From the NCBI GenBank assembly GCA_009829735.1, contig CM020618.1:20755346-20819345 (forward strand): 64,000 nt of DNA. The letters are read 5' to 3'. The translations under genes were made by a program, and so were the position numbers. Shown one piece after another: positions 9,993-19,804 of the stretch. The DNA comes from Pyropia yezoensis (Eukaryota > Rhodophyta > Bangiophyceae > Bangiales > Bangiaceae). The stretch's first letter is position 1; every line of letters begins with the position of its first letter. The notes under the pieces were generated by a model. It was not told where the DNA came from. It worked only from the letters and a program-made list of their open reading frames with translations, and did not search any database.

Positions 9993-12900
9993 CAGTCTCA
10001 CAGTCGAAGCCTGTTTGCTCTGTGAGGGAAGGGTTTACTGCTACCCTGCGTTTAGCCCGTAAAGTCACGTTGCCCCCCAACTCGGTGGCGCACGTTGACG
10101 TTGTAACTGATTATACGGGGAACGGGTTGGTGCACCCTTACCCCCGTCTTGCTCGCAAGCACCAAGTGCATGTTGCCCTTGGCACGATGGACTCCAAAGC
10201 CGGAGTCCCGTGGAGGATCCAGGTGATGAACCTGAGCTCGTCGCCCCAGTACTTCAAGTCGGGAGCCAAGTTCGGCTATATCGACCAACACGAGGGACGG
10301 GTAGTAGCGGTCACCCTCAACGCGGGCGCAAGTAGCGACCCGAAGTCCGGAAAGGAGAAGCATCAAGCCAAGTCGGCCGCCTCTCCTCGGACCCCATGTG
10401 AACATGGAGGGTGTTCCCCCCAGGTTGAGGGTTCAAGTTGAACGCCGCTTGGACCAATATCACAAGTTGTGGGATGGCCAATTGGGACTAATGAGAGCTA
10501 CCCAACACCGGATCGAGTTGAAGCCCGGTGCACCCCCTATACGCCAACAACCGTATAGGGGAGGACCCCGTTCAAGGGCCCTCGTTAAGGAGCAAGTTGC
10601 TCGCATGGAGGCCCTCGATGTGATCGAGGCCAGCAACGCCGAGTGGGCGAGTCCGGTGGTTATCGTCCCCAAAGTTGATGGGACCCCCCGGTTCTGTATC
10701 GACTACCGTAAGCTCAACGAGAGCACGGTGAAGGACAGTTATCCCCTACCTAGGATGGACGACTGTCTGGGTTCTCTGGGGGAGGCAAACGTGTTCTCTA
10801 CCCTGGACTGTAACGCGGGGTACTGGCAAATTCCCATTGCCCCGGAGGACAGGCATAAAACTATCTTTACCTGTCACTGTGGTACCTACCAGTGCAAGCG
10901 TCTACCGTTTGGTCTGTGTAACGCGCCGGCAACTTTCCAGCGAGCTATGGACATGATTCTGGCCGGAGTACGGTGGCAGATCTGTGTCGTGTACCTAGAC
11001 GATATCATTGAGTTCTCCCGAAGTCCGGAGGAACACATTGGCCATCTTGGCCAGCTGTTCAAGCTACTTGCTGACGCCGGTGTGTCACTGAAGGCGAGTA
11101 AGTGCCACCTCTTCACTCAAGAGGTGGATACTTGGGACATGTTGTCCGTCCGGGGCGTCTCAGTGTTAACGAGAAGAACTTGAGGGCCATTCGTAAGGCT
11201 CAGTACCCCCGGACTCAGACCCAGATGAGGAGCTTCCTCGGGATGTGTAACGTGTACCGACGTTTCACCAAGGGCTTCGCCAAGGTGGCGAAGCCGTTGA
11301 ATGAGTTAGTGAGCTCAACGCTACCGAAGAACCTGCCTCCCCCAAGTCGGGTGGAGCAGGAATACTTTGAGACTCTTCGGGACCTTCTGCTGAAGCCCCC
11401 TATCCTGGCTATTCCCAGGTTGGGTGGCCACTACATCCTGGATGTGGATGCTAGCTACGACCAACTTGGTTGTGTGTTGCTTCAGCAGCAGCCGGACAAG
11501 GAGTACTTGCCGGTGGGATACTTTAGCAAGGGGCTGAACTCGGCCGAGAAGAACTACGGAGTCACCGAGTTGGAAGGATTCGCAGTGGTGTGGGCGGTGA
11601 CGTCACTTCGTCACTACCTGGAGGGTGAGAAGTTCCTCATCCGCTGTGACCACCGCGCGTTGCAGTTCGTCTTTAAGACGGACTGTACGAACACTCGTCT
11701 CAATCGGTGGAGGGTGCGACTGGCACCCTTCAACTTTGACATTGAGTACCGACCTGGCAGGCAACATGCCCTTGCCGACGGCCTCTCTCGGGTACCTACC
11801 GAGGGGCTGGACGCTAACCCAGTCGATGAGGACATCCCCATCGTGGGGGTAGTCACGCGCTCGGGTCAGGCGTTGAACCCCGAGGCGCCAGGGAACAAGA
11901 AGTACTTGCCCCTGTCCCTGGATGAGGTGGTGAAGGCCCAGGCCGAGGATCCCTTCTGCAAGTCGCAGAGGGATACACTGGATACAGTGGCGGAGACGCG
12001 GTTCTTCCTGGGAGACGATGGCCTCCTCATGAGGAGGGGGGTATTCCAGGGGACCGAACAACTTGTCGTCCCCGCATCCCTCAAGGGCAGTATCCTTGAG
12101 AGGGAGCACAACGCTCCCACGGGTGGACACCTGGGGTCTAGTAAACTGTACCAGACCCTGAGGACCAGGTAGTACTGGCCGTCCCTGGTGGTGGACATCT
12201 ACAGTTGGGTGGCTGCCTGCACAAGTTGTGCACAGAACCGTCTGATGGAGCGGCGGCCTAGTACGGCTATGCTATTGTTCCCGGCCAAGGAGCCCTTCGC
12301 CGCGTTGGCGATGGACATCCTTGGGCCACTGCCAGTGACCGAGGAGGGCAACCAGTACCTCCTGGTCAGCTGTGACCGCTTCACGAAACTTACGCGAGCG
12401 ATCCCACTGGCAGAGATCACGGCCATGTCGGTCGTGTCAGCCTTCCTAGATCACTGGGTTGCCGCGTATGGCATCCCAGATAGTACACTATCGGACAATG
12501 GACCGCAATTTGCGTCTGTACTGTTTCAGGGAGTGCTGGATATGTTGGGGGATAAGGCAAACTATGCCACCCCCTACCACCCACAAACTAATGGGCAGGT
12601 GGAGCGCTTCAACAAAACTATTGTTAGGTAGCTGCGCCACTATGTGAGTGAGCACGTGAAGACGTGGGACCAATACATTTCTATTCTTACTACTGCCTAC
12701 AATTCGCAGGTTCACTCATCTACCGGGGAAGTACCCCTCGCTTTTGTGACCCCCCGCCGCGTGCGGTCTATTGCGGTGCGGCGGTCGCTCCCAACTAGGG
12801 AGGATGGTGGCAGTACGCCTACTCCTACTGAGAGTAAGGCGGAGTTCGCTGCTAGGCTTGAACACCTCATCCCTAAAGTCAGGGCTGAGATGGACAAAGC

Positions 12901-13405
12901 ACAAAAGCGCTACAAGCATACCTTTGACAAAAAGGTGCGCAATGCTAAGCATGTCCCCGAACAGGGTGACTGGGTGCTGGTTCACTCACACACCCCAACT
13001 GGGGGTAAGTTGGTATTCCAGACGATGGGGCCGTACCAGGTCCTTCGTACTGATGGGCGGCGCTTCACCATCGAAAGTGACGATGGGGTCCGCACAGTGA
13101 ACGGACAGGACGTGGTCAAAGTTGCACCACCGCCTGCAGGCGACCCAGCTTGAGCGCGTGCTTTGGAAGCGTGGCGCCTCCCCTCACTGCCTGCGGCCAA
13201 ACAGGGCCCGCAGGAGTACGTGTTCGATAAGTTCATCGACCACGGATGGGATGAGGACACTAACCGCCTCATGTTGAGCGTGCGTTGGTTTGGCTACAAA
13301 GCCAAGGATGATACGTGGGAGTATGTGGAGGACCTTCCCGCTGAGAAGGTCCGGGCGTACTGTGCCCGGAATGAGATAGACCCTAGCAGCCCTCCCTCAA
13401 CGTGA
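9980..13405 (+). pseudogene. Pol of the Ty3/gypsy element: linker, RT, RNase H, integrase, chromodomain
   Basis: Domains in order: a post-protease linker (about 9985-10400, ending VALGTMDSKAGVPWRIQV and following); reverse transcriptase (about 10430-11150; WASPVVIVPK, CIDYRKLNE, the catalytic YLDDIIEFS near 10995-11020); RNase H (about 11400-11790; YILDVDASYDQLG and LIRCDHRAL); integrase with an HHCC finger (about 12100-12240) and a DDE core with MDILGPLP, LSDNGPQFAS and TPYHPQTNGQVERFN (12310-12625); and a C-terminal chromodomain (about 13215-13340; LMLSVRWFGYKAKDDTWE), which can target integration to modified histones. Damage: frame changes near 10400 and 11125, TAG at 12170-12172 and 12629-12631, and a TGA at 13151-13153 just before the chromodomain. 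All integrase segments are in one frame. Confidence 0.88.
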
Positions 13406-13516
13406 GGGAAGGCCGAGTAACAGTGCCAAGAGAGTGCTTCAAGTCGAAGTGGTACGCAGAGTGGCTTTTAACTACAGCCCTAAACCTCACACTCTCACAA
13501 CAAAGGCAGCTGCCAA

Positions 13517-15631
13517 CTAGGCATGCATGCTAGACTCTCCAACCCCACGGCCCTCGCCCTCACGTAGAGGCGAGCGGCGAGACCCACGGCGATAACGCTC
13601 CCCACCAGTCGGAGGGGGCGGCGGCTCCAAGTCGGAACCGTCGCGCCCCTCACGGTCGCGCAAGTGGCGCCGACCGTGGCTACTCTTCTGCTTGGTCTTG
13701 CGCGCAAGTTTGCGACGCAGACGCCGGACCGACTCCGACTCTGACGGAGTCGAGGACTCCGAGACGGAGTAAGACAACTCGTCTTCCGACACGGAGGGAG
13801 AGCGCCGCGAGTGTCGGCGACGACGGCGAGGAGGCGAGTATGCCCGGCTCGCACGACGTTTGCCACGCCCAAGTGGGGCTGGCTGGGGCATAATAGCCCC
13901 AATGCGAGCCAACTCGGCCGTCATAAACTCCGCCACCGACTCGCAACTCGCGGTCGCCACTGCAGTACGAACGCGCTCCTCAAGTTGAGGAGTCTCGGAA
14001 GTTTGAAGGGTTGCGGTCGACGCGGCCAACCAGGAAGTGGTGCGCACCAACGTGGTGATCATCATCTCTGAGGTTAGAGGCGTGGGCGGTAACACCAACT
14101 TGGGGTATACCGTCAGGAGGGTGGCCCCCAGATTCGGGGACACCGGGGTCGACGACTCAACGGCCACGCTAATCGGGATGTTCCCGTGCGGCTGGAAGGG
14201 GACAGGAGGAAGCGGAGGGGCACGCCGAGGTGGCGGGACCCGGGTGTAACTGCGACCCCGACTTGGGGCCCCCGCAGTGGGTTGAGTCATATGGTCATCA
14301 TATGAGGGCACGGCCATAACTATGGGCGTGTCCGGGGGTGGCGCAGTGTGGCGATCCACCCCCGGGGCATACGGGTAGTCCCCGGTTCCCAACCCCTCTC
14401 GTAGGACCACACGGCCGTCGTGAAGTTCACGAGCGACCCACACGAACTGGCGAAGTGCGCCATCGTCCTTGGGCCCACGAGTGGGGCGGCGCAACTTGTG
14501 GTCAATGCTCTCCCACTCGATAAACTTGTGGAGGCGGATCATCTCCTCAAGTAGAGTGAGTTGTCCTGATGAGCACCGCTCAGCAACTAGCTGAGGGGTG
14601 AGCTGTTCCAAACCTTGGATAAGCCGGAGGGGGAGATGCCAGAGCATCCCCCGCCGCTGAACACAAGACACCCAGGTCGACATGACCTCGAGGAGCCACT
14701 GGGTGGCCAACATGGCCCACACCAGGTGATCAGGGCCAGCCGTCAACATGACGGAGCCGAAGTGGTCAAGTAACCGTGGCAGCAACGCCGGGAACCCGTA
14801 GGGGACCTCAACTTGAGGCCACCACTCGGGCTTCTTCGGATAATACTGCTCCTTACTGGCAGCAAACTGCTGAGGAAACTCAAGTTGAGCCGAGGTCACC
14901 AAGTAGGGACCTCGCCGGAAGTCCTTCTCCATCCGCACATCAAAGTGATGAGTGTGCGGATCGGCGTCGTGAAGGTACGGGGGGCGAGTTGCCACCGCGT
15001 CCCAAGTTAAGGTCGGCAAGTCGCCGGGACCCGGGATAGTTCCCCCGCGGTCCACCATGGCCTTGGCACGCTGAGCGTCCTCAACCTCCTCATCGTCCAG
15101 GAAGGCAAACTGGTCCGTCCTGAAGCCGGCAGGGAACCCGACCCTACGGGGATACTTCTCCCGTAGGCGGTCCCATACCCGACCCATCGCTGCGCCAAGT
15201 CGGCCACAGCGAAGAACAGTCAACCCCTCCTCATAGAGAGGCCAAGCGGGGTAAAACCACCGCCCCAAGGCCTCACGCGGGACAACTTGTCGCGCCTCTG
15301 GGGGGGATCCCGCCGTCAACCCAAAGCCGGGTGACGCGGGAGTCCCATCCCCCGGAGCGATCGCGGAGCCCCCGCCAGAAGTCCCGGCGGGCGCTGCACC
15401 GTAGGAGGTGTCCTCCATACGCTCGTCAAGAGAGTCCGTCTCCACTCCCGGGGTCGCCATGGCTCTCCCCAAGTTGGGGAGAGACGCCCTGGCTAGAGCG
15501 GCACGAGACCCGCCTCGAGTTGAGGGGGACTCGGATCGTGGGTAGACGGGTGGCCTCCCCAGCGTGGGGCGGCCCCGTGGAAGGTGAAGGGGAGGTGGTG
15601 GTGATGGTGAGGTGTGAACTGAGGAGAGCAA
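13517..15631 (-). CDS. long antisense ORF (aORF1) inside the Ty3/gypsy element, unknown function
   Basis: A 704-codon ORF runs opposite to pol, between the chromodomain and the 3' LTR, starting about 168 bases from the LTR. I cannot assign it to a family. Seen: an N-terminal Pro/Ser/Gly-rich region; a well-ordered central region with GPGDLPTLTWDAVATRPPYL, YYPKKPEWWPQVEVPYGFP, HFGSVMLTAGPDHLVWAM and LWHLPLRLIQGLEQL; then a Pro-rich linker (PLPPVPFQPHGNIPI); and a basic Arg/Ser tail (PPRRRRRHSRRS, KLARKTKQKSSHGRR) that looks nucleic-acid binding. A second copy (about 20540-22110) keeps most of these blocks, and a distant third lies at 22771-24111, which argues for a real protein. It ends at TAG 13517-13519. 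An internal start (MATPGVETDSL) is also possible. Confidence 0.75.
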   Translation of the reverse strand: MLSSVHTSPSPPPPLHLPRGRPTLGRPPVYPRSESPSTRGGSRAALARASLPNLGRAMATPGVETDSLDERMEDTSYGAAPAGTSGGGSAIAPGDGTPASPGFGLTAGSPPEARQVVPREALGRWFYPAWPLYEEGLTVLRCGRLGAAMGRVWDRLREKYPRRVGFPAGFRTDQFAFLDDEEVEDAQRAKAMVDRGGTIPGPGDLPTLTWDAVATRPPYLHDADPHTHHFDVRMEKDFRRGPYLVTSAQLEFPQQFAASKEQYYPKKPEWWPQVEVPYGFPALLPRLLDHFGSVMLTAGPDHLVWAMLATQWLLEVMSTWVSCVQRRGMLWHLPLRLIQGLEQLTPQLVAERCSSGQLTLLEEMIRLHKFIEWESIDHKLRRPTRGPKDDGALRQFVWVARELHDGRVVLREGLGTGDYPYAPGVDRHTAPPPDTPIVMAVPSYDDHMTQPTAGAPSRGRSYTRVPPPRRAPPLPPVPFQPHGNIPISVAVESSTPVSPNLGATLLTVYPKLVLPPTPLTSEMMITTLVRTTSWLAASTATLQTSETPQLEERVRTAVATASCESVAEFMTAELARIGAIMPQPAPLGRGKRRASRAYSPPRRRRRHSRRSPSVSEDELSYSVSESSTPSESESVRRLRRKLARKTKQKSSHGRRHLRDREGRDGSDLEPPPPPTGGERYRRGSRRSPLREGEGRGVGESSMHA

Positions 15632-15785
15632 GCTGCCGCGTGGGCAAGCTTGAGGAGAGGGGCGGTCAACGTGACCGCCTCCACATCCGCGTTACGTACT
15701 CGATGGGGGACAGCAAGTCACGCCCCCAACGCCGAGACGTGCGTTCACGCACCCCCTCACAGGGCCGACCGGGTCGGTCGGAACT

Positions 15786-15798
15786 GAGGAGAGGGGAG
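15786..15798 (+). promoter_or_regulatory. polypurine tract before the 3' LTR
   Basis: GAGGAGAGGGGAG abuts the 3' LTR start exactly, as expected for the plus-strand primer of a gypsy element. Confidence 0.8.
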
Positions 15799-16268
15799 TG
15801 TGGCAGTAATGACCCCCAGGTAGGGGGGCAACACGTGCCATGCAAGGGGCGGCAGGCCACTAGCCTGATCCGTTCCTCCCCCTGCATTTGCGTCCATATT
15901 CCCTAAGTTTGGGATAGTTAGCTTAGTAGCAAATCCAACTTGGATTTGAGGGTTTTCTGCATTTATCGTTTTGAATTTTCGTGTGGCCCGGTGGGCAGGT
16001 GCTGGGGTGGGAGATTCTGAGTGGCGAGATTCTGAGTGGACCCTGGGGGGATAAGGGGAGGGACAGCGGGGCTTGGCCCTGCGTCCCCGTCCCGACCAAG
16101 AAACTGTTGGACCACACACCATCCTCTTGTTTGTCCGTGGGGGGTTTGCCCCACAACAGGGACAGAGTGTGTGCGACTTGCACTTCTTCCGGTTTCCCCG
16201 ACACGGGTGGCAGCCCTTGTACACCGCCCCAACTTGGGTGCCGTGTGTGCAAGTGGGTTTTTGCCACA
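15799..16268 (+). repeat. 3' LTR of the Ty3/gypsy element
   Basis: A 470-base partner of 6891-7359, with the same TGTGGCA/TGCCACA ends. Confidence 0.95.
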
Positions 16269-16788
16269 GTCGCATGGCACGCTTTTTCAGGCTGCTGATA
16301 TGGTCAGCACCGAGTACAACTCCGTTGAGCGGCAGAACCCAGTCATGAACTACCTGGTGGGCTACCGAATGAGCGTGCTGCTGATCGACGGGGTCATGGA
16401 AGTGGCCGCGCTCGAGCAATCGTACCTGACGATCACCAAGCTCACCCTGCAGGTGCCCCGCTCCCATCAGGGGGATGCCCACATGACTGAGTTTCTGCGA
16501 AGCGCTGTGGCCGGCAGCCCTTGGGCGACTAAGCGGCTGAGCCGGATTGCCACGCACGGCCTCACCTTTCAGCAGCTGTATAGCGAGGTCGTGGCCGCAC
16601 TACACCGGAAAAATGACGAGCGACTGACAGTTGCCCACGCGACTGCATCCAGGAATTGCCCTCTTGCAGCTCAGGACGGTCCCGGCATTACTTTTACGGG
16701 CCAGGCGCGATCCGCTCGGAACAGCCGCGGCATTGCCGCTGGCCGCGCCAGGCGGAAGGGTGGCCCTTCCCGTCGAGGTGGTCCAGAC
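16269..16788 (+). pseudogene. orphan Gag-like fragment between two LTRs
   Basis: One frame stays open across this piece and reads like a capsid C-terminal half, with MNYLVGYRMSVLLIDGVMEVA and RLSRIATHGLTFQQLYSE, followed by an Arg/Gly-rich basic stretch (AAGRARRKGGPSRRGG). It is cut on the left by the 3' LTR of the chromovirus and on the right by the start of the next LTR. It does not match the copia or gypsy Gag in this window, so it belongs to a further element. Confidence 0.5.
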
Positions 16789-17087
16789 TGTAGCATCCCT
16801 GGCCTTGACATGGCGCCGACCCGGGATGGCGACCAGGGGACACCGGGTGCCAGAAGACGCCCGCCGTGTGGGGATCGTTGGCGGCCGTGGCCCGTGCCCA
16901 GCATTGGAATGCGGTGGACTACGCTACCCACACGTGAGAGAGGGACTTTTGATGGGTTTTTGCATACTTGTGAGGGACTTGTCTTTGAGAGAAGCGAGTG
17001 TGAAATTAGTGAGGAAGAATAGAATGAGTAGTGATAGTGGCCCCCGACCTGGCAAGGTTAGACACGGGTCGGGGCCACTCAGGGCTA

Positions 17088-18376
17088 GTGTCTTGTCTAC
17101 CAACAGGCTCATTTGAGCCTTTTCGGCTCATTTGAGCCCCTTTTTCGGGTCCAGTTTGTTCGTACTTCCCGTGCTCCCCTGCTCTTTTGGACGTCAGAAA
17201 CGGATTAAGCGCGGGCTCTTTACCCTTGGGGCAACTTGAGGGCATCTTAGCTTCACAACAGCCCGGGCAAAAGGCGGGCTCTTGTCAACTCCTTCGCCCC
17301 GCCAAGGAAAGACTTTTGACACCCCTGGGCACGTTGTCCGCAGCCAGTGCGCCCCCCTCCCGTGAGTGCACAGCCGCAGGACGCAGTGGCCATCTTTCCA
17401 GCACCAAGAGGCACGTCTCCACCCATTGTATCCTTCCCCAGCCCCGTATTTTGCGGTCCGCTATGCCCCCCCCTCCCCCTCTCCCTCCCATCGTCCCTTC
17501 TCCTCCTCCCCCTCCGCCCTCTCGACCAACCTTCCCCCCCCCCCCCCCCTGTCCCGCCGCCGCCCGCTCACCCCGCTCCCCCTGCCTCCCAAAAGAGCAG
17601 GAAAGCCAGGCGGCGGCCGCGGCGACCGCCGCGGCGGTGGCCGCGTCGGCGCGCCGCGCCGCCGCCGCCGCCGCCGCGTCGGCGCGGCCGCCCGCGGAGG
17701 CCGCGACAGTAGCTACGACGGCGGCGGCCTCGGCGGCGGCGGTCGCCGCCGCCGCCGCCGCGTCTTTCCCCCGCGCGCGATCCGCCGCGGCCGACGAAGC
17801 CGCGTCGGCCGCCGCCGACCACGCGTCCGCTGCCGTCGACACCGCGTCAGCGGCCGCAGCGTGCGTGTCAGCGGCAGCGGCCGCGTTGGCAGCGGCGGCC
17901 GCCACAGCCGCGGCCGTGCCGTCGGCCGCCACCCGCGCGGAGGGGTCGCGGAAAAACCCGTCCGCGGCGGCCACGGCGCGCGCTTCCGCGGCCGCCGCGG
18001 CGTCGGCGCCGGCAGCGTCGGCGCGCACCGCGTCGAGCGTAGCTGCCGCGGTGGCATCGGCGCACGCCGCGTCCAGCGCCGCTGCCGAGTCGGCGTGCGG
18101 CGCATCAAGAGCGGCGGCCGCGGCGACCGCGTCGGCGGCAACCGCGTCTGCGACCGCGGCCGCGTCGACACGGGCGAATCGGCACCAGCGGCTGAGGGGG
18201 AAGGGCGGTCACAGGAGGCGACAGGCGGCAGTGGGGCGGCAGGGATGTGCCGTCGGTGAGGTCAAGCAAAGTCCGCTCGAACAGTGCCTCCAGGGGTCAG
18301 AATCGACGATTTCCGGGAGGCTCATTTGAGCCTCAGCACCGGCTCATTTGAGCCTTATTTGAGGTAGACTAGACAC
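17088..18376. mobile_element. 1.29-kb TIR DNA element with TA target duplication inside an LTR
   Basis: The intact LTR copy at 24285 lacks this segment. The ends are 14-base terminal inverted repeats with one mismatch (GTGTCTTGTCTACC on the left, GTGTCTAGTCTACC on the right after reverse complement), flanked by TA on both sides. Just inside each end the near-palindrome GGCTCATTTGAGCC occurs twice: 17106-17119 and 17125-17138 on the left, 18319-18332 and 18341-18354 on the right. No transposase is visible, so it is probably non-autonomous. TA duplication fits Tc1/mariner-like transposition, but the superfamily is not proven. Confidence 0.8.
17187..18329 (+). CDS. alanine-rich ORF carried by the TIR element, no known function
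   Basis: This 380-codon frame is very rich in Ala (AAAAATAAAVAAS-type blocks) after a Pro-rich segment (PPPPPLPPIVPSPPPPPPS) and ends within the right subterminal repeats. The minus strand is also open (17285-18028, also Ala-rich) because the DNA is a GCC/GCG-type triplet repeat, so the coding strand is unsure. It may be a captured host fragment or just low-complexity filler. Confidence 0.3.
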   Translation: MDVRNGLSAGSLPLGQLEGILASQQPGQKAGSCQLLRPAKERLLTPLGTLSAASAPPSRECTAAGRSGHLSSTKRHVSTHCILPQPRILRSAMPPPPPLPPIVPSPPPPPPSRPTFPPPPPCPAAARSPRSPCLPKEQESQAAAAATAAAVAASARRAAAAAAASARPPAEAATVATTAAASAAAVAAAAAASFPRARSAAADEAASAAADHASAAVDTASAAAACVSAAAAALAAAAATAAAVPSAATRAEGSRKNPSAAATARASAAAAASAPAASARTASSVAAAVASAHAASSAAAESACGASRAAAAATASAATASATAAASTRANRHQRLRGKGGHRRRQAAVGRQGCAVGEVKQSPLEQCLQGSESTISGRLI

Positions 18377-18559
18377 TAGGGGGGGGCTACCTGGCCAACG
18401 TGCCGAGGCTCCTCCCAGATGCAAGTTAAGAGGGACAGCGAGGTGCCCTCGGCCCGCGCCCTCAGGGAGAAAGACAACTGCGCGTTTGCTTTCCTCTTCC
18501 CCGTGCGCACTACCGTGCGTATCTGTCCGCCCTGCCGACAGGCACGTGAGGCACATATT

Positions 18560-18577
18560 TGGTGAAGCAGCAGGGGA
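18560..18577 (+). promoter_or_regulatory. primer-binding site of the second LTR family
   Basis: TGGTGAAGCAGCAGGGGA differs by one base from the chromovirus primer-binding site and lies next to the proposed LTR end, so both families use the same or a very similar tRNA primer. Confidence 0.7.
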
Positions 18578-18763
18578 TTGGAGTGTTTGAGGAGAGACAT
18601 TTGGGAGCAGCGGTTGAGTTTTTCCTGTTTTGTCTTCTTCTGTGGTTTAAGATTATTCGCACCCTTTCACGAGAATCCCATTCCTGGCTCTCCAACCCCT
18701 CTCTTGTGGTCTGACGATCTTTGGACACGCAGGCAACTGGACTGTGGCTGTCAAGAGACCTAT

Positions 18764-19804
18764 ATGGCTACCCTCCCTGACACGACGGTGCCCGAAGGGA
18801 CAAACCCTGCGTTCCTTGACGCATCGCTGGTCACCGCGGGGGACTGTGTCCAACCCGGCGTTGTCCCAGCGGGCGAAGCAGACGTGGGGGCGACACCCTA
18901 TAGTGGGATGGATTTTCCAGGCGGCCAAGTACCTCGTGCTCCAGTTCCTCCGGCTGTCCCTCCTGTGGGAGCCACCCCGGGGTCAGCGGCGTTTGAGTCG
19001 GCTCGAAGCGGACGACGCCCTCCTGTCGGTTCCACTCATGAACTTCGAGGGATGCTCCCTGGTGTTTTCAATTCTGGACCTGCACACGGCAGCTGGGTAT
19101 GCACTCTCCTTCCTGTGGGCGCTACCAGTACTCGAGGCAAGGCTGCGACTGGCTCCAAGGGGCCCCCTGAGGTCTCGACTCCTGGGACCGGCCAAGCTTT
19201 TCCTCCTCTGGGGTCCTATGGGGCGGGAAGTTCCAAGACCCCTAACCGGAGCAGCCGGAGGCGGCGGCGTCGCCGTCGTCACTCTAGCACCAGTGAAACT
19301 AGTTCCTCCAGCTCCGAAGAGGGATACGACTGGGACGTGACCCCTGGTCCTACTCGGCGCAGGCTAGTGGAGTTTGACTTCCTCGCCCACCAAGTAGGGG
19401 ACGCTTCCCTGAACAAGGTCGCGTACTGGGGCAACTACCGGCTGAAGGACCACGACCAAGGCTACACCCGGAAGATGGCCAAGAATATGGCATCCCTGAA
19501 CCGGCTTGTGCAGCCGAGCTTCGGGGGACATCCCAAGTATTCTGGGAAGAAACCGGCGCTTGGCTGTGCCTTCCTTCGCCGGTTTGTCAAGGCATGCAAC
19601 GACAATGACGTGTCGGAAGGCAAGGCCCTCTGCCTTCTGGTTAACTTCATGACTAGGGAAGCGGAACAGCGGGTCGCCCAAGTTCTTCCGGACTCAGCCG
19701 GGCATGTCGTCGGGCGGACCGTTGGTAGCTACCCGGAAGCGGTCAACTGGCTCTTCTCCATCTACGCCGACGCGGATTCTCTGCGTAAGGCGGTTGTGGA
19801 ATGA
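18764..19804 (+). pseudogene. Gag of the second LTR family, truncated
   Basis: The ATG at 18764 (MATLPDTTVPEG) opens a Pro/Gly/Ser-rich N-terminus, then an Arg/Ser block (SRRRRRRRRHSSTSETSSSS), then a capsid core with FLRRFVKACNDNDVSEGKAL and SYPEAVNWLFSIYAD. That core is clearly related to the chromovirus Gag (FLRRFTKACDDNAISEGMAF). The frame stops at TGA 19802-19804 before any zinc knuckle, and no protease or polymerase follows, so the element has lost its pol. Confidence 0.7.

Larger units (their letters stand above)
6891..16268 (+). mobile_element. Ty3/gypsy chromovirus, nearly full length, with extra antisense ORF
   Basis: The boundaries come from two LTRs (6891-7359 and 15799-16268), both starting TGTGGCA and ending TGCCACA. 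Order inside: primer-binding site, gag with CCHC knuckle, aspartic protease, RT, RNase H, HHCC and DDE integrase, chromodomain, an antisense ORF of about 700 codons, polypurine tract. The LTRs differ by about 14 substitutions and one single-base indel (counted by eye), so insertion was fairly recent, yet the coding frame has frameshifts and in-frame TAG codons, so this copy is probably not autonomous. No target-site duplication is visible (GATAG before, GTCGC after), which suggests rearrangement or inter-element recombination. Confidence 0.9.
16789..18557 (+). repeat. 5' LTR of a second LTR-retrotransposon family, split by a DNA element
   Basis: 16789-17087 and 18379-18557 together match the uninterrupted copy at 24285-24766. 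Shared stretches include TGTAGCATCCCTGGCC, GGGATGGCGACCAGGGGACA, GAGGGACTTTTGATGGGTTT and GCGCACTACCG. The 17088-18376 segment is an insertion. The right end is placed just before the primer-binding site and is uncertain by a few bases. Confidence 0.85.

Noticed and set aside
7879-12631. TAG as a reassigned sense codon (Gln) in this genome
   Set aside because: No TAG occurs in frame in the long conserved genes (Cu-ATPase, LigA, DnaJ, ABCE1; roughly 3,800 codons together), and some retroelement frames are also broken by TGA or frameshifts. Mutation explains it better.
17285-18028. Minus-strand Ala-rich ORF in the TIR element as a separate gene
   Set aside because: It mirrors the plus-strand ORF because the DNA is GCC/GCG triplet-phased; nothing supports two proteins.
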